From the NCBI RefSeq assembly GCF_001425235.1, contig NZ_LMEA01000008.1, positions 558,001-622,000 of the forward strand: a stretch of 64,000 bases of DNA. The letters run 5' to 3'. This stretch comes from Devosia sp. Root413D1 (GTDB lineage: Bacteria; Pseudomonadota; Alphaproteobacteria; Rhizobiales; Devosiaceae). Under the pieces are notes generated by a model. That model was not told the origin of the DNA, ran no database searches, and was given only the letters and a program-made list of their open reading frames with translations. The position numbers and the translations under genes are program-made. This document shows positions 8,972 through 17,181 of this stretch, one piece after another; position 1 is the stretch's first letter; each line of letters starts with the position of its first letter.

Positions 8972-10207
8972 TTAGAGGAAGCCGCCTTCCTTGGCGGCAG
9001 TGTCATAGGCCGCCTTCACGTCGGCAAGCGCTTGCTTCGCATCCTCCTGGCCGGCCATGAATTCGGCGAGCTCGGCCGAGAGCGCTGTGTGCAGCAGGCC
9101 CACATAGGGCTGCATCGGGTAGGCACGGGCGCCACCGGTAGCATTGGCGATGACGCCGACCGCTGCTGGGCCGGGGGTGTAGCCCTTGACCAGCCAGGTG
9201 GCGACGGCAGCGTTCTTGGCCACCATATCCGGGCTGATGCCGTGCACCATGGCGCGGAACGAGGCCTCGGCATCTTCGTCCGAGATGTTCTTGGCGATGG
9301 TGAAGCCATCCCACCACAGCGCGGCGCCCGGGATGGACTGGCCGGCAATGGTCGGCGCGGCGGCGAGCACGGTGTTGGCGACGACGCCGTCGGCGGCGCC
9401 TTCGGCATCCAGCGTGGCACCGGCAAGCGAGCCCCACTCGTTCATGATGGCGACCTTGCCCGCCTCGTACTCGGCCTTGATGCCGTTGGCGTCGAAGGTG
9501 AGGTAATCAGGGTCCATGTAGGCGGTCATCGCCTTCATGGTCTCGAGCACCTTCAAGCCATTGTCGTTGTCGATGGCGAGCTCGGCGCTGCCGGGGGCAA
9601 AGAACTCGCCACCGGTGCCGAGATAGGCGTTGACGAACTCGGCGGCGAGATCCCAACCCGGCTTCACGCTGGCGGCCGGCGGGGTTTCCATCAGCCCGGC
9701 ATCCTTGATCGCCTTGGCGGCAGCGAGCACGTCGTCCCAGGATTTGGGCGCGGCGACGCCGGCCTTGTCGAGGATGTCCTTGCGGTAGAACAGGTGCTGG
9801 CCGTTGCCCATGAAGGCGATGGCCATGACCTTGCCGTCGATCTTGATCAACTGGTTGGGTTGCAGGTCCTGGCCATACTTTGCGACCAGGTCGTCGAGCG
9901 GCCGGATCAGGTTGTCGTTGAGCAGCGGTACGATCGAGTTGTTGGCGACCACGGCCACGGTGTACTCGGCCGGATTGATCGAGAGTGCCGGCACCTGCAG
10001 GTTCTTGTGCTCGGCAGTGGCGTTGGCGGTGACCTTCACCGCATCGGTGGCGCACTCCTCAGCCGTGCTGTTGACGAGGCGCAGCGCCTCGAAGTCGTTC
10101 GACAGAATGCGAACCGAACCCGCGGTGACCCCGCAATCGGCAAACGCCGCGCCTGCGCCTAGACAGAGCGCCGCGATGGACACGCCGGCCGCCAGAAAAT
10201 GCTTCAT
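8972..10207 (-). CDS. ABC importer substrate-binding protein, sugar type
   Basis: A 411-residue periplasmic binding protein of the carbohydrate type. The signal peptide begins MKHFLAAGVSIAALCLG and ends near AFA-DC. The ATG at 10207 follows GGAGAG and is chosen because the signal peptide starts there; an upstream in-frame extension is not credible. It is the first gene of the importer-amidase operon, with two tandem operators about 140-175 bp upstream. Ligand is unknown; the neighbouring HpsN-like enzyme and amidase suggest a polyol, sulfonate or amide-containing compound. Confidence 0.9.
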   Translation of the reverse strand: MKHFLAAGVSIAALCLGAGAAFADCGVTAGSVRILSNDFEALRLVNSTAEECATDAVKVTANATAEHKNLQVPALSINPAEYTVAVVANNSIVPLLNDNLIRPLDDLVAKYGQDLQPNQLIKIDGKVMAIAFMGNGQHLFYRKDILDKAGVAAPKSWDDVLAAAKAIKDAGLMETPPAASVKPGWDLAAEFVNAYLGTGGEFFAPGSAELAIDNDNGLKVLETMKAMTAYMDPDYLTFDANGIKAEYEAGKVAIMNEWGSLAGATLDAEGAADGVVANTVLAAAPTIAGQSIPGAALWWDGFTIAKNISDEDAEASFRAMVHGISPDMVAKNAAVATWLVKGYTPGPAAVGVIANATGGARAYPMQPYVGLLHTALSAELAEFMAGQEDAKQALADVKAAYDTAAKEGGFL

Positions 10208-10342
10208 CTCGTCTCTCCTGTGTTCACCGGGCTGTTCCTCATGCCCAGGTGATGTTCTCCCGCGCAGGAGCTGCGACAGACCCGAGGGACGAAGGAGCGT
10301 TTCGGGGTCGCCGTGCCTGCGATGTGCAAACGCTATGACAAT

Positions 10343-10360
10343 TTTGCATACGAATGCAAA
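10343..10360. promoter_or_regulatory. LacI-family operator, promoter-proximal copy
   Basis: Near-perfect 18-bp palindrome with core TGCATACGAATGCA (10345-10358), one central mismatch pair. It is the downstream member of a tandem pair in front of the binding-protein gene. Confidence 0.8.
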
Positions 10361-10365
10361 TTGAT

Positions 10366-10383
10366 TCTGCATACGAATGCATG
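10366..10383. promoter_or_regulatory. LacI-family operator, promoter-distal copy
   Basis: Core TGCATACGAATGCA (10368-10381), identical in core to the neighbouring site. The two centres are 23 bp apart, roughly two helical turns, so two repressor dimers could sit on one face of the DNA and bind cooperatively. Confidence 0.8.
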
Positions 10384-10480
10384 GCGGTGTGCGGCTGTGG
10401 ATTTTTGCTTTGTCCATCAAGCCATAAGGGGAGGGCGCGACGTCGACAACTGCCGTGCGAGCAGCCGGCTGAGGCCACCC

Positions 10481-10912
10481 TCAGCGCAGCGTCTTGCTCA
10501 TGTGCCGATGCGGGATCGTCACCTCGATGAACTCGTCACTGTCCACGGCGTAGCCCTGCCGCTCGTAAAAGCCGATCGCGGTGCGGCGCGCCGCGAGCCC
10601 GATATGACGCACCCCGAGGGCGCGGGCATGTGCCTCGAATGCCTCGAGCAAATGTTCGCCGACACGCTGGCCCCGCATATCCTCGGCAACGGCCATCTGG
10701 CGCAACTTGACGCTGTCCACGCCCTCAGGCCTGAGCATGACGACACCGATAAGCCTCGCATCGCGATAAGCGGCGAACAGGGTATCGCCGGCTTCAGCGG
10801 CAATATCGGCAGCGGTGAAGTCGAGCCCCAGTGGCGTGCGCAGCACGGCGCGCCGCAGCATGAGGGCATCGTCCCAACCCGGGGTGCCGAGCGCGGGGCG
10901 GGTGATGGTCAC
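10481..10912 (-). CDS. GNAT-family N-acetyltransferase
   Basis: A 143-residue acetyltransferase with the acetyl-CoA-binding loop visible as MRGQRVGEHLLEAF and the C-terminal FYERQGY motif. The GTG at 10912 overlaps the stop of the upstream Gfo/Idh gene as GTGA, which fixes the start and implies coupled translation. The acceptor substrate is unknown. The pairing with a sugar oxidoreductase could mean the product is an amino-sugar or related amine, but that is speculation. Confidence 0.85.
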   Translation of the reverse strand: MTITRPALGTPGWDDALMLRRAVLRTPLGLDFTAADIAAEAGDTLFAAYRDARLIGVVMLRPEGVDSVKLRQMAVAEDMRGQRVGEHLLEAFEAHARALGVRHIGLAARRTAIGFYERQGYAVDSDEFIEVTIPHRHMSKTLR

Positions 10913-12018
10913 CGGCCAGCTGGCCTCCCAACGCCGACTTCGACCCAACCCCGTTCGGCGTTCGAGAGGAGGGCCGCATCGACCAGTTGCTGGGCCCGCC
11001 AGCCATCCTCGAAATCCGGCGCGGGTCTTCTGCCGGCGCGGATGGCCGAGACGAAGCCGCGCACGCCGATCGGGGTGGTGTTGTAGACGCTGAGCGCATC
11101 GGCCGGGTTGGCGGCGCCATAGAACTCGGCCGGCACCTCTAGCGGCACCGTCTCGCCCCCGGGCCTGAAGCTTTTGAGGCTGAGCTTGGCTCCCGACCCG
11201 AACAGCACGTGATCGAGTTCGAGCGCGCCATTCTCGCCTTCAACGCGCAACAGGTGCTGCACGATGCGGTCGCTGTCGTGGCTGACATTGGTGACGTCGA
11301 CGATACCTTGGGCGCCGCCGGTATAGCGAAAGGTCACATGGGCGAAGTCGTTATTGCTGGGCCTGCCCTCGTGGCCGGCAATGGCGCGGCGCGACACCGC
11401 CGTGCCGAGGTCGGCGCTGACGCTGGCGATTTCCTCGCCGGTCAGCCAGCGCGCCAGATCGAACAGATGCGAGCCGAGGTCGCCCAGGACACCGTTCGCT
11501 CGGGCCGGGTCGAGCCGCCACTGGTACTTTCCGTCATGGGCGAAGTTGGTAATGAACGACAGGTGCGTGCGATAGATCCGTCCGAACGTGCCGGCCTCGA
11601 TCAGCGCCTTCACATACTGAAAGTGCGGCTGCCAGCGCCAGGTGAACAGCACCATGTGACTGACCCCGGCCCGCTGAGCCGCGTCGAGCATCTGCCGGGC
11701 GTCGGCGGCCGAGTTGGCCAACGGCTTTTCGCAAAGGACATGGAGGCCCCGCTCGATCACCGCGAGCGTCACCTCCTTGTGCAGGTCGTCGGGCACCACC
11801 ACGGCCACGGCATCGAGATCATCGCGCGCGATCAATTCGCGATAGTCGCGGTGGATGCCCTTGATGGCGAAGCGCTCCGCGAGCTCGGCCAGTCGCGCTT
11901 CATTGCGTCCGGCGAGCGCCACAAGCTCGACGTCGTCATAGTCGCGCAACGTATTGAGATAGAGCAGTTCGGCCCAGCCGCTCGTCCCGATCACCCCCAG
12001 GCGCACCCGATCTGCCAT
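10909..12018 (-). CDS. Gfo/Idh/MocA-family oxidoreductase
   Basis: A 369-residue NAD(P)-dependent oxidoreductase. The N-terminal Rossmann motif is RLGVIGTSGWAE and the family signature is CEKPLANS near residue 95. The larger C-terminal domain begins around GTFGRIYRTHLSF. The ATG at 12018 follows AGGGACAGG. Such enzymes oxidise sugars, inositols or related polyols; the substrate is not predictable. It heads a two-gene unit with a GNAT. Confidence 0.87.
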   Translation of the reverse strand: MADRVRLGVIGTSGWAELLYLNTLRDYDDVELVALAGRNEARLAELAERFAIKGIHRDYRELIARDDLDAVAVVVPDDLHKEVTLAVIERGLHVLCEKPLANSAADARQMLDAAQRAGVSHMVLFTWRWQPHFQYVKALIEAGTFGRIYRTHLSFITNFAHDGKYQWRLDPARANGVLGDLGSHLFDLARWLTGEEIASVSADLGTAVSRRAIAGHEGRPSNNDFAHVTFRYTGGAQGIVDVTNVSHDSDRIVQHLLRVEGENGALELDHVLFGSGAKLSLKSFRPGGETVPLEVPAEFYGAANPADALSVYNTTPIGVRGFVSAIRAGRRPAPDFEDGWRAQQLVDAALLSNAERGWVEVGVGRPAGR

Positions 12019-12180
12019 ATCCTGTCCCTCAAGGTCAGTGCCACCCAAGACGAACGCTAGCACGTCTGCTCGTCTAGGTGGAGATATGCAGAATTCATTG
12101 GCCGTTAGATTGGGGGATGTGCCACATCAACTGGAGTGTGTCTGTTCAAACGACAAAGATTTGCAGTATCTGTGGAGGGG

Positions 12181-12906
12181 GTGGCAAGGTTGGCTGACGG
12201 ATTGGTGCTTCATCCACTCGATAATCATCTCTGGAACGCCCTGAACGGGGCGTGGGCAGGCTACAGCCGGGCGGTCGGTCGCATCCGACTGCTGTCGCCC
12301 GACATCGCCCGTGTCGTGGCCCTCGAAGCGGTTTCGCCGGCCAACCTGTCGACGCTCGCCTGGGCGATGGCTGTTGGGGAGGAAATCCTCGTCATCGCCC
12401 CCCAGGTGCTTCAATCCACCGCCGAGCTCGAGGTGCAGTCGGTCAAGCCGGTCCTGCAGATGGTTGCGGATGGGCCAAGCCCGGCTGCACCTGACATCGC
12501 GACAGTCAGGCTGAGTGTGGCCGATTTTCCGCAGATGCTGGCATTGGTGGATGTGGCGCGCCCGGGGCCGCTTGGCCCACGTGCCCTGGAGCTGGGTAAT
12601 TTCCGCGGTATCTTCGATGGCGCCAAGCTGGTGGCGCTGGCGGGTGAACGGCTGCGCTTCGACCGCTACACCGAAGTCGCCACCGTCTGCACCCACCCCG
12701 ACTATCGGGGCAGGGGCTACGCCAGGGCGGTCGTCTCGGCCGTGATGCAGGAAATCGTCGATGCTGGCCGAACGCCGTTCCTCGGCGTCGATGATGGCAA
12801 CATCGCTGCGATCCGGCTCTACGAGGCACTTGGGTTCACGCATCGCAGCACCTTCTACCTGAGTCTCGTGAAGCGCACCGGCGAGGCCGGGCAAGCTGAC
12901 CGATGA
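12181..12906 (+). CDS. GNAT-family N-acetyltransferase (FR47-like)
   Basis: An acetyltransferase of about 241 residues. The N-terminal half is poorly conserved; the C-terminal half has the GNAT core, with VCTHPDYRGRGYARAVV as the acetyl-CoA loop and IRLYEALGF at the end. The GTG at 12181 is a tentative start; an ATG at 12136 would add 15 residues. The stop overlaps the ATG of the next gene (ATGA), so the pair is coupled. Confidence 0.8.
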   Translation: MARLADGLVLHPLDNHLWNALNGAWAGYSRAVGRIRLLSPDIARVVALEAVSPANLSTLAWAMAVGEEILVIAPQVLQSTAELEVQSVKPVLQMVADGPSPAAPDIATVRLSVADFPQMLALVDVARPGPLGPRALELGNFRGIFDGAKLVALAGERLRFDRYTEVATVCTHPDYRGRGYARAVVSAVMQEIVDAGRTPFLGVDDGNIAAIRLYEALGFTHRSTFYLSLVKRTGEAGQADR

Positions 12907-14042
12907 AGGAGCAACTGGCGCGGATCTTCGCCGCCATCCCGCCTGCCGAGTTGGCCCAGGTTGCCTCCCGTGTGCTTGGCGTTGCCACGTCCGAGGTGCA
13001 ATCGGTAGCCTTCACCGAGATCGAAACATCGCATGCCGATCCTCGAACCATCGGCATTGTCCGGGTCTCGGGCCTTGCGTCGGCGGCCGGCGCCGCGAGC
13101 CCCTGGTCCTCGGTGACCAAGCTGATCGACCTGTCGGTGCCCAATGTTCTCGGCACGCCGGTCGACCCGCGCAACGAGGTGCTGGTCTACGAGAGGCGAT
13201 ATTTCGTCGGCGGTGGTGGTGGTCTGAGGCCAGCCAAGTGTTTTCACATCTCGCGGCCCAACGACACTCTGACCATCCTGTGGCTCGAGGATCTGACCGA
13301 GGCGGAGGCGCCGCCATTCTCGGCCGAGCAACTGGGCGCCATGGCGTACGACCTTGGGTTATGGAATGCCGGGGCGGCAGCCGAAGCCCCGCTATTCGAG
13401 TTTCCGACCGGAGGCGATTTCCAGGTGAAAAGCGCCGAGGGCTTCGATTTCGCGACGCGCGCCGCCGACCTCCTGGCGCTGCGGGACGAGCCGATGGTCC
13501 GCGCCATGTGCGCGCACCAGCCGGTGGAGACCGTGGTGGCCTATGTGGCGGCCTGTCTCGATCTGGTTGAGCGGTCGAAGAGCTTGCCGCATGCCTTGGG
13601 ATTGGCCGATTGCCCGATCAGCAACTTCTTTCACCGGCCGGGCGAAACCATCGCCATCGACTGGGCCGGCCTCGGCAACGAGCCGCTGGGTGCCGATGGT
13701 GGCCGCTTCATTGGATCGGCGCTGAGCTGGGGCAGGCGCTTCGTCGAGGTGGCGAGGCGCGAGCGGGACCTGTTCGGGCGCTACCTGGCGGGCCTCAGGG
13801 CGGGCGGCGCCACAGCCGCTACCGCGACCCTGCGGAGCGGCTACCTCAGCGAATTGGGGTTCTACCTTGCCTCGATGACGACCCTTCCCACCACCCTGGC
13901 GCGGCCGAAAGCCGGCCTGTCGCTCGCCTATTTCGAGAAGCGCCTCGATATGCCGATCGGCGATTTCGGTGCCGCCGCGGCAGACCTGGTGCAACTGCTG
14001 CCCTCCTACACTGCGGAAATGCGGGCGCTGCAGGGGCAGTAG
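12903..14042 (+). CDS. Kinase-like protein, distant APH/choline-kinase fold
   Basis: A 379-residue protein of uncertain function. The segment LADCPISNFFHRPGETIAID followed by WAGLGNEP resembles the catalytic and metal-binding loops (H/C-x-D-x4-N and IDW) of aminoglycoside-phosphotransferase-like kinases. A weak P-loop-like region precedes it. Overlap with the upstream GNAT gene suggests a two-enzyme modification pair acting on one amine or alcohol compound. I am confident in the gene, less so in the family. Confidence 0.65.
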   Translation: MKEQLARIFAAIPPAELAQVASRVLGVATSEVQSVAFTEIETSHADPRTIGIVRVSGLASAAGAASPWSSVTKLIDLSVPNVLGTPVDPRNEVLVYERRYFVGGGGGLRPAKCFHISRPNDTLTILWLEDLTEAEAPPFSAEQLGAMAYDLGLWNAGAAAEAPLFEFPTGGDFQVKSAEGFDFATRAADLLALRDEPMVRAMCAHQPVETVVAYVAACLDLVERSKSLPHALGLADCPISNFFHRPGETIAIDWAGLGNEPLGADGGRFIGSALSWGRRFVEVARRERDLFGRYLAGLRAGGATAATATLRSGYLSELGFYLASMTTLPTTLARPKAGLSLAYFEKRLDMPIGDFGAAAADLVQLLPSYTAEMRALQGQ

Positions 14043-14086
14043 GGTAGCGTTCGATCGGACCGCTGACTCGAGCTGTGGGCCAACAC

Positions 14087-14115
14087 ATTTAGTCCACTAA
14101 AATTATGGACTAAAT
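14087..14115. promoter_or_regulatory. GTC-N13-GAC palindrome, site A
   Basis: Perfect 10-bp arms (ATTTAGTCCA and TGGACTAAAT) around a nine-base AT-rich spacer. The GTC-to-GAC span is 19 bp, identical to two other palindromes at 16782 and 21349. It lies about 240 bp before the flavin reductase gene and is a likely transcription-factor operator of the sulfur-salvage locus. Confidence 0.7.
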
Positions 14116-14354
14116 TCAAAAATAGCATGGCGTTCTCAATCGGGCCGGCTCTCGCGGCACAATTTGTAAGGGGCTGCCGAGATTAGCAACGGCTGCTCTC
14201 GCGCCGGTGCGGCCTGTCGTGGTGCAATTTGCTCCATGTCGAACGTCACGCCCCAGCGCCGCCGAAGCCTCCCACAGCTCCTGTGGTCGCTCAGCGTTCG
14301 TGGCGTCCGCTCAGCCGCGCCTCGTCGCTATGTCCTGACCCACGGAGTTGCGTG
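14116..14354 (+). other. Leader region of the flavin reductase gene, with a possible 39-codon upstream ORF
   Basis: This long leader contains an ATG-initiated ORF of 39 codons at 14236-14355. Its TGA overlaps the flavin reductase ATG (TGATG). The encoded peptide is Arg-rich and not recognisable, and no good ribosome site precedes it. The motif AATTTG occurs twice (near 14160 and 14226). No known riboswitch was recognised. Confidence 0.3.
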
Positions 14355-14927
14355 ATGACTTTGCTCGATCCCAATGTGGCCGCCGCGGCCCCGCAGGATG
14401 CATTGACCCAGGATGCATTTGCCGACGCAGCTGCATTCAAGCGCGCGATGCGTCACCTGGCGGGGGCGGTGAGCGTCATCACCACCGGGCGTGGCGAGCA
14501 GCGCACCGGCTTCACCGCGACGTCGGTCTCATCGTTCTCCATGGATCCGCCGGCGATGATCGTCTGTCTCAACCGTTCGTCTTCGTCCTGGCCGGTGGTT
14601 CGGGAGCATCAGAGCTTCTGCATCAACCTATTGGCACATGACCAACTGCACGTCGCCGACCGCTTCAGCGGTCGCGGCGGCGCCACGGGCGTTGCGCGTT
14701 ACGAGGGTGCGGCCTGGCAGGAACTGGCCACCGGCGCGCTGGGCCTGTCCGACGCCCTGACGGTGATCGACTGCGAGCTCGACGAAGCGATCGAGCGCCA
14801 CTCACACGCCATCCTGATCGGCCGGGTCCGCGCCATCCGCACCCGCGAGACGGCGGAGCCGCTGCTCTATTGGCACGGCGCCTATCGCCATATCTCGAAT
14901 CTGGACCGCGTACTGACCTCGGCCTGA
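14355..14927 (+). CDS. Flavin reductase-like FMN-binding protein
   Basis: A 190-residue split-barrel flavin reductase of the HpaC/DIM6 type. It has MRHLAGAVSVITT near residue 30, TGFTATSVSSFSMDPPAMIV, and the C-terminal HGAYRHI signature. Such enzymes use NAD(P)H to supply reduced flavin to two-component monooxygenases, and three luciferase-like monooxygenases lie downstream. The ATG at 14355 follows GGAG and comes well after an unconserved in-frame extension. Operator site A upstream suggests control together with the monooxygenase operon. Confidence 0.88.
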   Translation: MTLLDPNVAAAAPQDALTQDAFADAAAFKRAMRHLAGAVSVITTGRGEQRTGFTATSVSSFSMDPPAMIVCLNRSSSSWPVVREHQSFCINLLAHDQLHVADRFSGRGGATGVARYEGAAWQELATGALGLSDALTVIDCELDEAIERHSHAILIGRVRAIRTRETAEPLLYWHGAYRHISNLDRVLTSA

Positions 14928-14970
14928 GGCCGGGGGCAGGGCAGTCACCACGCAACGCGGGAGCTGAAAG

Positions 14971-15390
14971 TTGGACATCAAGCATATCGACGAGCGGGTC
15001 AGCGTCTCGCCGCAGATCGGCATCGACGACGTGGCACGGCTGAAGGCAGCCGGGTTCGTCGCCATCATCAACAATCGCCCGGATGGCGAGGATGCCACCC
15101 AGCCGCCAGGCGCGGTTATCGCTGAGGCGGCGGCAGCCGCCGGTCTCCGCTACTTCGCCATTCCGCTGGGTCGTGACGGCGTCCGTGACGAGCTGATCGA
15201 GGCGACCCGCCAGGCGCTCGACAGCGTCGAAGGGCCAGTTCTCGCCTATTGCCGCTCCGGCACCCGCTCGACCACACTATGGGCGCTCAGCCAGGCCGGC
15301 CGCGAGGCGACCGAAGACCTCATCGGCAAGGCCGCGGGCGCCGGCTACGACATCTTGCACCTGCGCGGTCATCTCGACGCCGGAGTGTAG
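14971..15390 (+). CDS. TIGR01244-family phosphatase/sulfurtransferase-like protein
   Basis: A 139-residue protein of the DUF442/TIGR01244 type, related to dual-specificity phosphatases. The active-site loop CRSGTRS (C-x5-R) is intact at about residues 92-98. The start is TTG at 14971, well placed after GGGAGCTGAAAG. The family is often linked to sulfide oxidation and persulfide handling (the Blh type), which fits a sulfur-metabolism neighbourhood, but biochemical roles differ among members. Confidence 0.8.
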   Translation: MDIKHIDERVSVSPQIGIDDVARLKAAGFVAIINNRPDGEDATQPPGAVIAEAAAAAGLRYFAIPLGRDGVRDELIEATRQALDSVEGPVLAYCRSGTRSTTLWALSQAGREATEDLIGKAAGAGYDILHLRGHLDAGV

Positions 15391-15526
15391 CTCTAGCGCC
15401 GCCCTGACCACGGGATCAGCAGTTTCTCCGCCAGGAGCCGAACTGCTGTTGCTGGGTGAGGGGACACGTCGACCGGCCGCTCCTTCCACCTGAGCGGCCG
15501 GCTTCGGTAGCGGGGTCGGAAAACCT

Positions 15527-16633
15527 CTATCCCTTCCCCGCCGCCCAGGCAGTCACCTCAGTCGCATCCCGCTTCCCGGTGATCGCATCGGCCAGCCCCG
15601 ACGCAATCACCGGACCCAGCTTGAAGCCGTGCCCGGAGCACGCGCTAAGCAGCCAGCTCCTCGCCCCGATCGGCTCGACCACGAAGCGCTCATCGTCGGT
15701 GACGGTGTAGTAGCAGACCTTGGCCTCGAGCAGCTCGTAGCGCTCGAACCCTTCAAAGATCTCGCTTGCTGCCGTCTTCACCGCCGCCACGTCCTCCGGT
15801 GTCGCGATGCGATTGTCCGAGCCGTCGCCGCGGCGGGTGAACACGTGATCGCCGATCTTCAGCCGGGTGCCGCCGCGCGGTGGCAGGATGTAGCCGCCAT
15901 GGGTGACGCCCTGGTCGACCAGCACCGGCGCCGCGGCCCAGGCCGTTGCCAGTTCGACCGGCGGCTGCAGGTAGAGCATCACCTGGCGCGAGGGGGTAAG
16001 GCGGGGCCGCGCCGCGGGATAGATGGCGGGCAGCCAGGCGCCGGCGGCGATGACGACCACGTCGGCAGAGCGACGCTCGCCGTTCACCGTGAAGCTGCCG
16101 GCTTCGGTGTCGACCTCGCTCACCCGGCTATGCGGATGCAGCGCCACGCCGGCCTCGGCCAGCCACCTGGCCAGATCAGTGACGATGCGGCTGGCGAACA
16201 GCATGCCGGCGCCCTCAGCTTCGAACGCCTCGGCGATACCCTCCTGGCGCAGCATCGGCAGCCGCGTCGCGATTTCCGCCTTCGACACCGGTCGGTGGGC
16301 GATGCCCATGGCGTCGAGTTCACCAGCTGTTGCCTCGTACCAGTCCGAAGCGCGGCGGGCGACATACAGCAGGTTGGTCGGCAGGTAATGCGTCGCGCCG
16401 AGATCGCGCCACAGCTCCTCATAGGCCCGGAACGCCAGCGGCATCAGGGCGCCATAACCGCTCAGCCCGCCATAGGTGTGCCGGGTGATCCGGTGCTCGT
16501 CGAACGACGAACTGATCGGGTTAGGGATCGCTCCCTGTTCGTAAAGCGACACCCGGGCACCCCGCTTGTGCAGCGCCCAGGCCAGCGACAAGCCGCCGAT
16601 TCCGGCGCCGATGATTGCGATGTGCTGCTGCAT
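15527..16633 (-). CDS. Sarcosine-oxidase/N-methyltryptophan-oxidase-like flavoprotein
   Basis: A 368-residue FAD-dependent amine oxidase. The dinucleotide-binding motif is IAIIGAGIGGLSLAWAL at the N-terminus. Cys at about residue 307, in KVCYYTVTDDERF, matches the covalent-FAD cysteine of monomeric sarcosine oxidases, and SGHGFKLGP follows. It oxidises an N-methyl or secondary amino acid to an imine with release of peroxide; the precise substrate is unknown. The ATG at 16633 is preferred over an upstream in-frame start. It is transcribed divergently from the DUF3088 gene, with operator site B in between. Confidence 0.87.
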   Translation of the reverse strand: MQQHIAIIGAGIGGLSLAWALHKRGARVSLYEQGAIPNPISSSFDEHRITRHTYGGLSGYGALMPLAFRAYEELWRDLGATHYLPTNLLYVARRASDWYEATAGELDAMGIAHRPVSKAEIATRLPMLRQEGIAEAFEAEGAGMLFASRIVTDLARWLAEAGVALHPHSRVSEVDTEAGSFTVNGERRSADVVVIAAGAWLPAIYPAARPRLTPSRQVMLYLQPPVELATAWAAAPVLVDQGVTHGGYILPPRGGTRLKIGDHVFTRRGDGSDNRIATPEDVAAVKTAASEIFEGFERYELLEAKVCYYTVTDDERFVVEPIGARSWLLSACSGHGFKLGPVIASGLADAITGKRDATEVTAWAAGKG

Positions 16634-16778
16634 CTCTTTGTCCCGTGTTCCTGCTCTCAAGGAGAGGGAAAGCCGTTCGGCGCGTCCACTGCCGCCAAGG
16701 ACATAGTTTTTCCCGCCATGTGCCCAGAAGGCAAAGTTCTATGCCTCCAGCGCCTCGCTTTGGCGAGCATGTATCTTT

Positions 16779-16804
16779 ATTGTCCATAGAATTAATAGAC
16801 TAAT
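16779..16804. promoter_or_regulatory. GTC-N13-GAC palindrome, site B
   Basis: GTCCAT and ATAGAC half-sites with the same 19-bp span (16782-16800) as sites A and C, flanked by TT and TAAT. It lies between the divergent flavoprotein and DUF3088 genes and runs into an in-frame ATG at 16803, which argues that translation really begins downstream at 16815. Confidence 0.65.
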
Positions 16805-16814
16805 GGAGATCATC

Positions 16815-17171
16815 GTGCCGGCACGCGACAAGGCCACGCTCTACCTGCTCGAGCCCAGCTTCGAGGACGCTGCCTTTCCCGGACAGAAATTCTTCTGCCG
16901 GCACGGCGCCCTGGTCGAAGGCGTGCTCGGCCACCATCCTGAGGTGCGCGACAAGCTCAAGGTCGAGCGCATCGCTTTCTCGCGCCCGCGCCAGGCGGTG
17001 ATCGCGGCGATCGGCGAAGCCAACCAGGCGCTGCCGGTGCTGGTGCTGCCGGCCGGTGAGACCAGCCCATCCGCCACCGGCATCGCTAATGGCCATGCCT
17101 TCGCCGCTGGCGCCAGCGCCATCCTCGCGACGCTCGCCGAGCGCCACGGCATCCCCCTCATCCATCCGTGA
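16815..17171 (+). CDS. DUF3088-family protein
   Basis: A 118-residue protein of unknown function. It starts (V/M)PARDKATLYLLEPSFED and contains PGQKFFC, LVEGVL and LPVLVLP, matching the DUF3088 pattern. The GTG at 16815 is preferred because GGAG lies six bases upstream and the family begins here; the ATG at 16803 sits inside operator site B with no ribosome site. The gene leads the monooxygenase operon and ends 10 bp before the next start. The fold resembles thioredoxin-like arrangements but the cysteine pair is not obvious, so no activity is claimed. Confidence 0.8.
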   Translation: MPARDKATLYLLEPSFEDAAFPGQKFFCRHGALVEGVLGHHPEVRDKLKVERIAFSRPRQAVIAAIGEANQALPVLVLPAGETSPSATGIANGHAFAAGASAILATLAERHGIPLIHP

Positions 17172-17181
17172 GGCCCCGGCC

